NCBI GenBank assembly: GCA_015654615.1
Contig: JAATGN010000306.1
Coordinates: 1-51,645, forward strand
DNA length: 51,645 nucleotides
Reading direction: 5' to 3'
DNA from: Rhodospirillales bacterium
GTDB lineage: Bacteria; Pseudomonadota; Alphaproteobacteria; Rhodospirillales; Magnetospirillaceae
Shown here piece after piece: positions 26,038 through 34,602 of this stretch. Position numbers and translations under genes: made by a program. Under the pieces are notes generated by a model. It saw only the letters and a list, made by a program, of their open reading frames with translations. It searched no databases and had not been told where the DNA came from. Numbering within the stretch: position 1 is the first letter of the stretch; each line of letters begins with the position of its first letter.

Positions 26038-26916
26038 ATGCGTTTTTTCGATCTTCTCGGCCTGCTGCTCATCCAGGTCTTGTGGGGATTTCATTGGGCC
26101 ATCCTGAAGTTCGGTCTCAAGGAGTTCTCGACCTTCCTGCTGATGGGCCTGCGCTTTGCCGCCGTCGCCGCCCTGCTTTGCCCCTTCTTCCGGGTATCGC
26201 GCGACAAGCTCCTGCCCATCCTTGGACTTTCGCTCACCTTCGGCACCTTGAATTTCGGCCTGATGTACGCCGGCGTCGCCCATCTCGACGCCAGCACCGC
26301 CGCCATCGTCGGGCAGGCGCAGGTCCCCTTCTCGGCCGTCCTGGCGGCCTATTTCTACCATGACCGCTTCGGCTGGCGGCGGCTGGCCGGTCTGACGCTG
26401 TCCTTCCTCGGCATCATCCTGATCGTCGGCGAGCCCCGCATCGGCGGAAATTTCCCATGGGTGGCCTGTATCCTCGGCTCGGCCCTGGCGGCGGCTGTCG
26501 GCAACATCCAGATCAAGGCCCTGGGTCCGATCAACAGTTTCGCCCTGTCGGGCTGGATCGCCCTGTTCACCGCGCCCCAAATGCTTCTGGCCTCGGTCTG
26601 CCTGGAAAGCGGACAATGGGACGCCATCGCCCATTCCACCTGGCACGGCTGGAGTTCGCTGGGGTACACTGTCTTCGTCGTTTCGATCGGCACCTATTGT
26701 CTATGGTATCCGCTGATCCGCCGGTATCCGGTCAATCAGGTGATGCCCTTCACCCTGCTGGTGCCGGTTTTTGGCGTGCTCTCCGGAATCCTGATGCTGG
26801 GCGAGACGCTCAATCTGCAGACGCTGCTGGGAAGCGCCGCCACCATCGCCGGCGTCGCCATCATCGTGCTTCGCCGGCCAGGGCGTCTCGTTCCGGCCGA
26901 TGAATTGAGGAGATGA
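26038..26916 (+). CDS. EamA/DMT-family exporter
   Basis: Inner-membrane protein of 292 residues with about ten hydrophobic segments in two EamA repeats. It opens MRFFDLLGLLLIQVLWGFHW and contains the family block LDASTAAIVGQAQVPFSAVLA. The second half ends with PFTLLVPVFGVLSGILMLGE. The general likeness is to O-acetylserine/cysteine-type exporters, but substrates of this family are poorly predicted by sequence. ATG 26038 precedes the first membrane helix. The next gene starts two bases after its stop, so it is co-transcribed with a Gfo/Idh oxidoreductase. Confidence 0.87.
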   Translation: MRFFDLLGLLLIQVLWGFHWAILKFGLKEFSTFLLMGLRFAAVAALLCPFFRVSRDKLLPILGLSLTFGTLNFGLMYAGVAHLDASTAAIVGQAQVPFSAVLAAYFYHDRFGWRRLAGLTLSFLGIILIVGEPRIGGNFPWVACILGSALAAAVGNIQIKALGPINSFALSGWIALFTAPQMLLASVCLESGQWDAIAHSTWHGWSSLGYTVFVVSIGTYCLWYPLIRRYPVNQVMPFTLLVPVFGVLSGILMLGETLNLQTLLGSAATIAGVAIIVLRRPGRLVPADELRR

Positions 26917-26917
26917 A

Positions 26918-27925
26918 ATGTCTTTTGACCCTGTCCGCTGGGGCGTTCTCGGAGTGGCCAAGATCGCCAACGAGAAAGTCATTCCGCCGCTGAAGTCCTC
27001 CCCCCTCGTCACCGTCGCGGCCATCGCGTCGCGGGACCGCGCCCGCGCCGAAGCCGCCGCCCGCGCCCACGGCATTCCGCGGGCCTACGACAGCTACGAG
27101 GCCGTGCTGGCCGACGATGCCGTCGAGGCGGTCTACATCCCCCTGCCCAATCATCTGCATGTGGAGTGGGCGGTCAAGGCCGCCGAGGCCGGCAAGCATG
27201 TGCTTTGCGAAAAGCCGCTGGCCCTGACCGCCGACGGCGTCGCCACCTTGGCGAAAGCCGCGGCGGAGAACGGCGTCCACATCATGGAAGGCTTCATGGT
27301 GCTGAGCCATCCGCTCTGGCAGAAAGCCCGCGAGATGATCCGGGCCGACCGGATCGGAACCGCGCAGGCCCTGCACATGAGCTTCGCCAGCCCCAATTAC
27401 GATCCGGCCAACATTCGCAACCGCGCCGAGGTGGGCGGCGGCTCGCTGACCGACAAGGGCTGTTATACGGTGGCCTTGGCCCGCTATCTCTTCGACGCCG
27501 AGCCGGATCGGGTGATCGCCGCCATGGATATCGATCCCAACTTCCAGGTCGATCGCCTGACCACCGCCCTGATGGCCTTCCCCAAGGCTCAGGCCTCGTT
27601 CAATTGCGCCAGCCAGCTCGGCGCCTACCAGCATCTGGTCATCATGGGGACCAGGGGGCGGATCGAGATGGAAATCCCGGTCAATTTGCCCGACGACGTT
27701 CCGACCCGCCTCCGGCTGGTCACCGGCGCCCTGCCGGCCGAACTGGTGACCGAATTCGTCGAAAGCGTGCCCTGCAATCAATATCGTCTGATGTTCGAGC
27801 AGTTCTCGCAGGCCGTGCGCGGCGACGGCGCGCCGTCGGTGAGCCTGGATTTTTCCGCCGGCAACGCCCGGGCCATCGAGGCCCTGTTCCGCTCGCAGGA
27901 CAGCGGACACTGGGAAAAGCCGTAG
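26918..27925 (+). CDS. Gfo/Idh/MocA-family oxidoreductase, dihydrodiol-dehydrogenase type
   Basis: A 335-residue NAD(P)-dependent oxidoreductase. The N-terminal RWGVLGVAKIANEKVIPPL is the Rossmann segment typical of the glucose-fructose oxidoreductase and dihydrodiol dehydrogenase branch. YIPLPNHLHVEWAVKAAEAGKHVLCEKPLAL carries the EKP motif at about residue 93, and GGGSLTDKGCYTVALARYLF lies in the substrate domain. It has only weak overall likeness to the other family member at 17312. Directly coupled to the EamA exporter (stop and start two bases apart). Substrate unknown. Confidence 0.87.
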   Translation: MSFDPVRWGVLGVAKIANEKVIPPLKSSPLVTVAAIASRDRARAEAAARAHGIPRAYDSYEAVLADDAVEAVYIPLPNHLHVEWAVKAAEAGKHVLCEKPLALTADGVATLAKAAAENGVHIMEGFMVLSHPLWQKAREMIRADRIGTAQALHMSFASPNYDPANIRNRAEVGGGSLTDKGCYTVALARYLFDAEPDRVIAAMDIDPNFQVDRLTTALMAFPKAQASFNCASQLGAYQHLVIMGTRGRIEMEIPVNLPDDVPTRLRLVTGALPAELVTEFVESVPCNQYRLMFEQFSQAVRGDGAPSVSLDFSAGNARAIEALFRSQDSGHWEKP

Positions 27926-28074
27926 CAAACTCGGTGGCGCGGGGCGTCCCGGGCCGGAAAAGGCGGGCGCGGAGGCCCGCCCCACTGGGGCCGCGGTCGA
28001 CAGGATTTTCTTTTGGAAAAACCGCCGGCCCGCGAAGAGAGAGAGCTCAGAGTCCAATCCCGTGGAGGGCCGCC

Positions 28075-30195
28075 TCAACCGCCGCGGATCTGGCCGAGGA
28101 AACGGGTGACCTCTTTTCCCAGCGCCTCGGTATCGGCCGACAGGCGCGACGCCGCGGTGCGCAGGGTGACCGCCGTCGTCTCGTTGGAATGCGTGCTGTG
28201 ATTGACGGTGTCCATGCCGGCATGCACGGAGGAGATCAGTTGGGCCATCTCGTTCATGCTGCGCGCGATCTCCTGGGTGGCGGCCGATTGCTGCTCCAAC
28301 GACCCCGAAGCCGACATATTGAGTTCATTGACATTCTCGACGGCCTTCAAGATCACCTCGATCGACTGCACCGAATCGCCGGTCGCCGTCTGAATGGCCC
28401 CGACCTGCCGCTCGATCTCCTCGGTGGCCGAGGCGGTCTGGTTGGCCAGGCTGTTCACCTCGCCGGCGACGATGGCGAAGCCCTTGCCGGCTTCGCCGGC
28501 CCGCGCCGCCTCGATGGTGGCGTTCAAGGCCAGCAGATGGGTCTTGGCGGCGATGCCGCGGATCAGCTGCACGATGTCGCCGATCTTCTCGGCGGCCTCC
28601 TTCAGGCGCCCCACCTTGTGCTGGGCCGTGCCCGCCTCGTCGCGCGCGTTCCCCGAGGCGGAGGTCGACCCCGCCACATGCCGGGCGATCTCCTGGATGC
28701 AGGCAGCCATTTCCTGGGCCGCCCCGGCCGCCGAATCCACCTTGACCGCCGCCTGGTTGGTGGCGTCGGCGACGGTATCGGCCTCGCGACTGGCGGCCTC
28801 GGCATTGCTCGACATCTCGCCGGCCGAACCGTTCAGCTGGGCCGCCGCCGCCGCCACCTGGGACAGCAGCCGGCCGGCCCCCGATTCCAGGGCGTCGGCC
28901 ATCGAAAGGAGGGCTTGCCGGCGTTCCCGTTCGGCGGCCTGGCGCGTTTCCTCCTGCGCCTGCTGCAACTGTGCGATCTTGCGGGCATTGTCGCGGAAGA
29001 CCGCCAGGGCCTCGGCCATCGAGGCCAGTTCGTCCTGGCCGCTCACCGCGACGCGAAAATCGAGATCGCCGCCGGCGATGGCCCGCATCGCGTCGCGCAG
29101 ATGCAGCATCCGGCGGACCAGATTTCTGCGGACATAAAGCCAACCGATCAGCCCGGCGGTCACCAGGGCGGAGAAAGCCAGGATGGCCTGGACCCCCATC
29201 GCGGTGCGGATTTCGCCGACGGTGCTCTGCACCGCCCCGGTCGTCGCGGTCGAGCGCGTTTCGGCGAATTGGCCGAGCGCCTTGGTCAATTGGTCGCCGG
29301 CCTGACTGCTGGCGGACACCGCCTGATCGATATCCTGCAAAGCGACGAGTTCGGCGGCGCGGGCATCGATGATGCTGTCCGGCGGCGCCGTGAATCCGGC
29401 CAGCGCCTCGATCGAGGCGGTGAATCCGGCGGTGAAGGGGGTATCGGGCAGCCCCGCGGTATTTTTCAGATGGGGAACCGCCATCGCCACCTGGGCCTCG
29501 GCGCCGCGCAAGGTCGCCTCGTCGGCGGCGGCCGCCGCCGACGTCAGCATATTGACCAGATTGTCCGCATCGCTCCGCAGACTTTGCACGGTGATCAGCC
29601 AGGCCACCTCGTTCTTGTCGAGGTCCTGCAGACGCCGGAGATCCCCCGCCGCCGCCAGGCTGCCGATCCGCCCCGCCAGTTGCTCGCGAAGCGCCGCCGC
29701 CAGAGGAACGGCCATCGACCGCGCGGCGCGGCCGGCGCTTTCCATGTTCCCCACCAGGGATTCGCGCTTGGCGTGCGCCTCGATCCGATGGACCGTCGCC
29801 ACCTCGACGGTGTTCAGACTGGTCTCGAAACGATCGATCAGCGGACGCAGCTCCGCCGCCACATCGGCGGCGCCCAACGCCTGCAGCCTTTCCGTGGACA
29901 GGGCGCGCAGCTTGGTCAATTGGCTCCGCGCCGCCGCCTTGCGCTTGTCGAGATCCTCCGCCTCCTCGGTTTTCGCCAGGGCGCGGGTGGCGTCGATCAA
30001 GGCGCTCTTGGCGTCGAGCATATTCTGCGCCGCCACCATCTGCGGCAACGTTGCGGTTCCGAAATGTTGGATCGTCGTCGACAACTGGCTGTCGGACACC
30101 AGGGAAATCATCGCGCCGAAGACGCTGACGGCCGCAACCGCGATGAAGGCCAGCCACAGGCGCACCTGGATGGGCTGAAGAAAAGCAAACCGCAC
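28075..30195 (-). CDS. Methyl-accepting chemotaxis protein
   Basis: Membrane chemoreceptor of 706 residues. The GTG at 30195 has a GGGGGGA ribosome site. A first membrane helix (about 10-32) is followed by a periplasmic helical sensor of about 300 residues, a second helix at about 333-355 (ILAFSALVTAGLIGWLYV), HAMP with LRDAMRAIAGGDLDFRV, and the cytoplasmic signalling rod. The tip is conserved: NATIEAARAGEAGKGFAIVAGEV. No CheW-binding pentapeptide tail was noticed at the C-terminus (QIRGG). The ligand is not predictable; location beside uxaA hints at sugar-acid sensing but is weak evidence. Confidence 0.9.
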   Translation of the reverse strand: MRFAFLQPIQVRLWLAFIAVAAVSVFGAMISLVSDSQLSTTIQHFGTATLPQMVAAQNMLDAKSALIDATRALAKTEEAEDLDKRKAAARSQLTKLRALSTERLQALGAADVAAELRPLIDRFETSLNTVEVATVHRIEAHAKRESLVGNMESAGRAARSMAVPLAAALREQLAGRIGSLAAAGDLRRLQDLDKNEVAWLITVQSLRSDADNLVNMLTSAAAAADEATLRGAEAQVAMAVPHLKNTAGLPDTPFTAGFTASIEALAGFTAPPDSIIDARAAELVALQDIDQAVSASSQAGDQLTKALGQFAETRSTATTGAVQSTVGEIRTAMGVQAILAFSALVTAGLIGWLYVRRNLVRRMLHLRDAMRAIAGGDLDFRVAVSGQDELASMAEALAVFRDNARKIAQLQQAQEETRQAAERERRQALLSMADALESGAGRLLSQVAAAAAQLNGSAGEMSSNAEAASREADTVADATNQAAVKVDSAAGAAQEMAACIQEIARHVAGSTSASGNARDEAGTAQHKVGRLKEAAEKIGDIVQLIRGIAAKTHLLALNATIEAARAGEAGKGFAIVAGEVNSLANQTASATEEIERQVGAIQTATGDSVQSIEVILKAVENVNELNMSASGSLEQQSAATQEIARSMNEMAQLISSVHAGMDTVNHSTHSNETTAVTLRTAASRLSADTEALGKEVTRFLGQIRGG

Positions 30196-30445
30196 GGTCC
30201 CCCCCTTTGGCCGGGCCTTCGAGTCGGCCCGTGTCCAATTCTGTTATTTCAAAGTTTGAAAAAACGATCGGTCGAGAATTGCCTCCACCTTTGTTCCCCG
30301 TCTGCGGGGACTGTAAGAATTCATGGTAGCGTGAACCGCAGCAGATGAGAACACAAACGCGGATTCTGCTATTCCAGCGGTTCATTCATCCATAATTTGC
30401 GACCTGGACGCATATAATACGCGATAACCTGCCGTATCTTCGAGG
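30196..30445. other. Gap between the chemoreceptor and uxaA
   Basis: About 250 bases containing the chemoreceptor promoter and the end region of uxaA. A small CCCCG/CGGGG hairpin occurs near 30296-30309. Nothing else was recognised. Confidence 0.4.
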
Positions 30446-31969
30446 CTACATCACCGCGCCGATTTGCCAAGGCGCAAATTCGTCCGAACCCACGCCCAAT
30501 TCCTCGCTCTTGGTACGCCGGCCCGAGGCCGTCGCCAGGATCGCCTCGAAGATCAGCCGCCCGGTTTCCTCGATGGTGGCCTCTCCGGTGGCGATCGGAC
30601 CGCAATTGATATCCATGTCGTCCCGCATGCGGTTGAACATCGGCGTGTTGGTGGCCAATTTAAGGCTGGGCGCCGGTTTGCAGCCATAGACCGAACCGCG
30701 TCCGGTGGTGAAACAAATGATGTTGGCCCCTCCGGCGACCTGGCCGGTGGCCGACACCGGGTCGTAGCCGGGCGTGTCCATGAACACCAGGCCGTGGGCG
30801 GGAATCGTTTCGGCATATTTCACCACATCGACCAGATTGGTGGTGCCGGCCTTGGCCACCGCGCCCAGGGACTTTTCCAGGATGGTGGTCAGGCCGCCCT
30901 TCTTGTTGCCCGGCGACGGATTGTTGTTCATCTCGTCACCGGTCCGCGCCGTATAGGCTTCCCACCATTTGACCCGCGCGACCAGCTTTTCGGCGATATC
31001 GGGCGTGACGGCGCGACGGGCCAGCAGATGTTCCGCCCCGTAGATTTCCGGCGTTTCGCTCAACACCGCCGTCCCGCCGTTCCTCACCAGCAGATCGACC
31101 GCGGCACCCAGGGCCGGATTGGCGGTGATGCCCGAATAGCCGTCCGACCCGCCGCATTGCAGCCCGACGGTGATATGGCTGGCCGAGACGGTCTGGCGGC
31201 GCACCTGATCGACCTGCGGCAGGATGGCCTGGATGCGGGCCACGGCGGCGTCGACGGTGGCCCTGGTGCCGCCCATCTCCTGGATGATCAGCGGTTGCAG
31301 CAGATTGCTGACCTCGAGATGCTCGGCCTCGGCCAGACGGGAGAATTGGTTGTTTTCGCAGCCGAGGCCCAGAATCACCACGGCGGCGAAATTCGGATGG
31401 CGCGCGTAACCGCCGATGGTGCGCCGCAAATTGTCCATGCCGTCGCCTTCCTGGACGCCGCCGCAGCCGAGACCATGGGTCAGCGCGACGACGCCGTCGA
31501 CATTGGGGAAGGCCTCGAGGGCCGGGCCGCGGAACCGGTCGGCGACCAGCCGGGCCGCCGTGGCCGAGCAGTTCACCGTGGTCAGGATACCGATGTAATT
31601 GCGCGTCGCCACCCGGCCGTCGGCCCGGACGATTCCCTGGAACGTCGCCCGTTCGGCTTCCGGCAGCAGCACCGTCGGCTTGGCGTCGGCCCCGACGTCG
31701 AAGGCCCGGGCAAAGGTTTCCCCCATCCCCATGTTGTGCACATGCACATGCTCGCCGGCGGCGATCGCCCGGGTGGCGAAACCGATGATCTGGTCGAACT
31801 TGCGCACCGGTTCGCCCGAGGCGATGGCCTTCACGGCGACCTTATGGCCGATCGGCACGATGTCCTTGCAGACCACGTCGATCCCCGGAAGGGCGGTCCC
31901 CGGAGACAATTCCTCGATGGCGACGACGACGCTGTCGCGAGGATGCAACCGAATGAAAAGTGACGCCAT
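30446..31969 (-). CDS. uxaA: Altronate dehydratase
   Basis: Dehydrates D-altronate to 2-keto-3-deoxygluconate, third step of galacturonate catabolism. The 507 residues are the full two-part form. An N-terminal SAF domain (about 1-95) contains HVHVHNMGMGE; the main dehydratase domain begins with GRVATRNYIGILTTVNCSAT and includes GLGCENNQ and GLQCGGSDGYSGITANPA. The cysteines in these motifs are likely iron-binding. Galactarate dehydratase is a relative, but linkage to uxaB, uxaC and kdgK in one promoter set supports altronate. An AGGTAGG site precedes the ATG. Transcribed alone from the promoter at 32024-32064. Confidence 0.92.
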   Translation of the reverse strand: MASLFIRLHPRDSVVVAIEELSPGTALPGIDVVCKDIVPIGHKVAVKAIASGEPVRKFDQIIGFATRAIAAGEHVHVHNMGMGETFARAFDVGADAKPTVLLPEAERATFQGIVRADGRVATRNYIGILTTVNCSATAARLVADRFRGPALEAFPNVDGVVALTHGLGCGGVQEGDGMDNLRRTIGGYARHPNFAAVVILGLGCENNQFSRLAEAEHLEVSNLLQPLIIQEMGGTRATVDAAVARIQAILPQVDQVRRQTVSASHITVGLQCGGSDGYSGITANPALGAAVDLLVRNGGTAVLSETPEIYGAEHLLARRAVTPDIAEKLVARVKWWEAYTARTGDEMNNNPSPGNKKGGLTTILEKSLGAVAKAGTTNLVDVVKYAETIPAHGLVFMDTPGYDPVSATGQVAGGANIICFTTGRGSVYGCKPAPSLKLATNTPMFNRMRDDMDINCGPIATGEATIEETGRLIFEAILATASGRRTKSEELGVGSDEFAPWQIGAVM

Positions 31970-32023
31970 CGTAGGCCTACCTTTTTTGCTGATCGAAAAT
32001 CTGCGGTTGTGCGTTAACGCTAT

Positions 32024-32064
32024 AAAATGGGCCGCGGAATCGCTGTGGTCAAGTGGTCAGACCA
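32024..32064 (-). promoter_or_regulatory. uxaA promoter with hexuronate-type operator
   Basis: Minus strand: perfect palindrome TGGTCTGACCA (32054-32064), one base, then a -35 TTGACC (32047-32052), 17-base spacer and -10 CATTTT (32024-32029) about 55 bases before the start codon. Confidence 0.72.
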
Positions 32065-32152
32065 ATACCGGCCATTCCTCAGGGAGCCTTCGTTCCCTTC
32101 CGCAAAAGAAACAGGCTTCGCCGCGCAAACGAGAGAGAACGCTGGAGACGAA

Positions 32153-32224
32153 AAACACTGACGCGGCTGTTCCCGCGTCAGTGTTTCAAGAACCTGGAGC
32201 GAAACGATCGCTCCAGGTTCTTGA
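32153..32224 (-). terminator. Two back-to-back hairpins after kdgK
   Basis: AAACACTGACGCGG/CCGCGTCAGTGTTT (32153-32186) and a perfect 17-base stem beginning TCAAGAACCTGGAGCGA (32186-32224) sit side by side between the kdgK stop and the uxaA promoter. They probably insulate the two units. Confidence 0.8.
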
Positions 32225-32287
32225 GCTTCGCGATGACGCCTCCGCTCCGCTCACCCGAGCGGGCTCAGGGCGCCCGCTCGGGCTTGA
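32224..32287. repeat. Dispersed GC-rich repeat, copy 2
   Basis: AGCTTCGCGATGACGCCTCC through GCTCGGGCTTGAG, with a CCCGAGCGGGC/GCCCGCTCGGG hairpin inside. It is the diverged partner of 7111-7173 and again abuts the 3' end of a sugar-acid gene (kdgK). Confidence 0.6.
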
Positions 32288-32290
32288 GCG

Positions 32291-33397
32291 TCAGCGGATC
32301 ACCCGGGCGCCCTTGCCCTTCATGATCGCTTCGACTTCCTTGACATTGACCATCGAGGTATCGCCCGGCGTGGTCATGGCCAGGGCGCCGTGCGCCGCGC
32401 CATATTCCACCGCGGCCTGCGGTCCCTTGCCCTCGAGGAATCCATAGGCCAGACCGGAAGCGAAACCATCGCCGCCGCCGACGCGGTCATAGATCTCGAG
32501 ATCCTCGCGCAGCGGCGCCTCGTAGAACTGGCCGCCGGCATAGATCACCGCGCCCCAATCGTTGAAGCTCGCCGTCTTGGCATTGCGCAAGGTGGTGGCG
32601 GCCACCTTGAAATTGGGGAATTCCTTGACGGCCTGGGCGATCATCTTCTTGAAGTTGGCCGGATCGATCTTCGAGATATGCTCGTCCAGGCCCTCGACTT
32701 CGAAGCCCAGGCAGGCGGTGAAGTCTTCTTCGTTGCCGATCATCACGTCGACATGCGGCGCGATGGTCCGGTTGATCTTCTGCGCCCCTTCCTTGCCGCC
32801 CTGGCTTTTCCACAGGGAGGCCCGGTAGTTGAGGTCGTAGGACACCACGGTGCCGTATTTGTGGGCGACTTCGACGGCCTCGATCACCGCTTCCGAGGTG
32901 CCCGACGACAAGGCGGCGAAGATGCCCCCGGTGTGGAACCAGCGCACCCCTTCCTCGCCGAACAGCTTTTCCCAATTCACCTCGCCCGGCTTGATCTGCG
33001 AGGCGGCCGAGTGGCCGCGGTCGGAACAGCCGAGCGCGGCGCGCACGCCGAAGCCCTTTTCGGTGAAATTCAGGCCGACGCGGGTATTGCGGCCCAAGCC
33101 GTCGAAATCGCGCCAGATCAGATGCGAGGTGTCGACGCCGCCCTGCCAGATCAGATCCTGAACCAGCCAGCCCAGATCGTTCTGCGGCAAGGCGGTCACC
33201 ACGGTGGACCGCTTGCCCCAGCATTTGCGCATGGCGCGCGCCACATTGTATTCGCCGCCGCCTTCCCACACCTGGAAACTGCGCGCATTGCGCACCCGGC
33301 CGAAGCCGGGGTCGAAACGAAGCATCACTTCGCCGAAGGACGCGCAATCCCATTTGGTCTCGGAGGCCGGGCGGATTTTCAGAATGTCGTCGGCCAT
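32291..33397 (-). CDS. kdgK: 2-keto-3-deoxygluconate kinase (PfkB family)
   Basis: Phosphorylates KDG to KDPG with ATP. The 368-residue protein is a PfkB sugar kinase. The N-terminal substrate segment has FGEVMLRFDPG and VWEGGGEYNVARAMRKCWG; the C-terminal catalytic motif is DRVGGGDGFASGLAYG, a GGGDGF variant of GAGDSF with the catalytic Asp kept. It differs clearly from the second kinase at 34603. A GGGGGAAG ribosome site precedes the ATG. It starts three bases after the eda stop, so eda and kdgK form one operon running KDG to KDPG to pyruvate. Confidence 0.87.
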   Translation of the reverse strand: MADDILKIRPASETKWDCASFGEVMLRFDPGFGRVRNARSFQVWEGGGEYNVARAMRKCWGKRSTVVTALPQNDLGWLVQDLIWQGGVDTSHLIWRDFDGLGRNTRVGLNFTEKGFGVRAALGCSDRGHSAASQIKPGEVNWEKLFGEEGVRWFHTGGIFAALSSGTSEAVIEAVEVAHKYGTVVSYDLNYRASLWKSQGGKEGAQKINRTIAPHVDVMIGNEEDFTACLGFEVEGLDEHISKIDPANFKKMIAQAVKEFPNFKVAATTLRNAKTASFNDWGAVIYAGGQFYEAPLREDLEIYDRVGGGDGFASGLAYGFLEGKGPQAAVEYGAAHGALAMTTPGDTSMVNVKEVEAIMKGKGARVIR

Positions 33398-33400
33398 CTC

Positions 33401-34072
33401 TTACTTCCCCCGAATGGTGCGGATCAGGGCGATGGTGTCGCGCACCTTCTTCTCGATGCCGTCATAATCCTGGGCGTCGAGCAGTTGCTTGGTGATGAGG
33501 TTGCTGCCCATGCCGACACAGACCACGCCGGCCTTGAACCATTTGGTGAGCGACTCTTCGGTGCAATCGACACCGCCGGTCGGCATGATGCGGGTCCACG
33601 GACACGGGCCCAGCATCGACTTGACGAAATCCGGGCCGCCGACCGAGCTGCCGGGGAACACCTTGACGATTTCGCAGCCGAGTTCCTCGGCGTAACCGAT
33701 CTCGGAAGCCGAGCCGCAACCCGGGCTGTAGGCGATCTTGCGGCGGTTGCAGACCTTGGCGACGTCGGCATTCAACAGCGGGCCGACGACGAATTTGGCG
33801 CCGTTGGCGATATAGATGCCGGCGGTCGGCGCGTCGACGATCGAGCCGACGCCCATGATCACGCTCGGATCCGCCTTGGCGAAATGACGGGTCACCTCGA
33901 AGAACACATGCGAGGCGAAATCACCGCGGTTGGTGAATTCGATGCATTTGGCGCCGCCGTTGGCGCAGGCTTGGATGACCTTTTTACAGACCTCTGCATC
34001 GGGGTGATAGAAGACCGGGATCACGCCCTGGTCCATCATCGCAGACAATACCGTCATGCGGTCAGTTGCCAT
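33401..34072 (-). CDS. eda: 2-keto-3-deoxy-6-phosphogluconate aldolase
   Basis: Cleaves KDPG to pyruvate and glyceraldehyde 3-phosphate, the last step shared by hexuronate breakdown and the Entner-Doudoroff path. It has 223 residues of class I aldolase. The general acid/base Glu45 is in CIEFTNRG; the Schiff-base Lys137 is in IVKVFPGSSVGG; IMPTGGVD near 165 binds phosphate. A GAGGAGTAAGGA ribosome site precedes the ATG. The promoter is unusually far upstream (about 330 bases) and carries the hexuronate operator. Upstream partner edd is not in the window. Confidence 0.92.
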   Translation of the reverse strand: MATDRMTVLSAMMDQGVIPVFYHPDAEVCKKVIQACANGGAKCIEFTNRGDFASHVFFEVTRHFAKADPSVIMGVGSIVDAPTAGIYIANGAKFVVGPLLNADVAKVCNRRKIAYSPGCGSASEIGYAEELGCEIVKVFPGSSVGGPDFVKSMLGPCPWTRIMPTGGVDCTEESLTKWFKAGVVCVGMGSNLITKQLLDAQDYDGIEKKVRDTIALIRTIRGK

Positions 34073-34403
34073 TTTCCTTACTCCTCAATCTCAATCTCAA
34101 TCTTCAAATTCCGGCATCAACGCCCTGGACCATCGTCCTCCGCCCCCGGCCCGGTTCCCCCAATAGGCATAATCCCACACCGCCCCGCTGCCCACCCAAA
34201 AATGGATGCGGCCGCGTCGGCAACCGGGTGGTCGGCAAGACGGGGGAGGGAAGCTTAAGGGCCATCCTTGCACGAACATCGCCGCAACGGAGGAACGACC
34301 CTTTGAAAAACAACGCCAAGACTCTATGCTCCTCGGCCGAATGGCAACCGCAACGCCCGGGACAAGCCGTCATTTGGTGACGATGACCCTACGCGACATC
34401 TTG
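34073..34403 (-). other. Long untranslated leader of eda
   Basis: About 330 bases between the predicted -10 and the eda start. Near the gene is a short tandem CTCAAT run (about 34083-34102, plus strand). Short open frames exist on both strands but lack coding character. No known riboswitch was recognised. Confidence 0.45.
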
Positions 34404-34444
34404 ACATCCGGCAGGAAACGTTAAATGGTCAAGTGGTCCGACCA
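34404..34444 (-). promoter_or_regulatory. eda-kdgK promoter with hexuronate-type operator
   Basis: Minus strand: perfect palindrome TGGTCGGACCA (34434-34444), -35 TTGACC (34427-34432), 17-base spacer and a poor -10 GGATGT (34404-34409). The operator also lies about 160 bases upstream of the divergent second kdgK and may control both. The remaining 34445-34602 stretch shows no other clear site. Confidence 0.68.
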
Positions 34445-34602
34445 ATTGGTGTCACAGCATTCCGGCTCTGTCAACCACCACGGACCCGATGCCGCCGCGC
34501 CTTCGGCAAACAGGCATCGGTTCCCGCTCGTGCTGGCTGGAGCCGTCCGGCTTGACGGGATCGGCAAGGGGTCCCAACGGCGTTGGTCGAGGTAAGGAAT
34601 AG

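Noticed and set aside
27166-30348. 1060-residue plus-strand frame crossing a Gfo/Idh gene and the chemoreceptor
   Set aside because: It spans two real genes in other frames and has no domain; a shadow caused by few stop codons.
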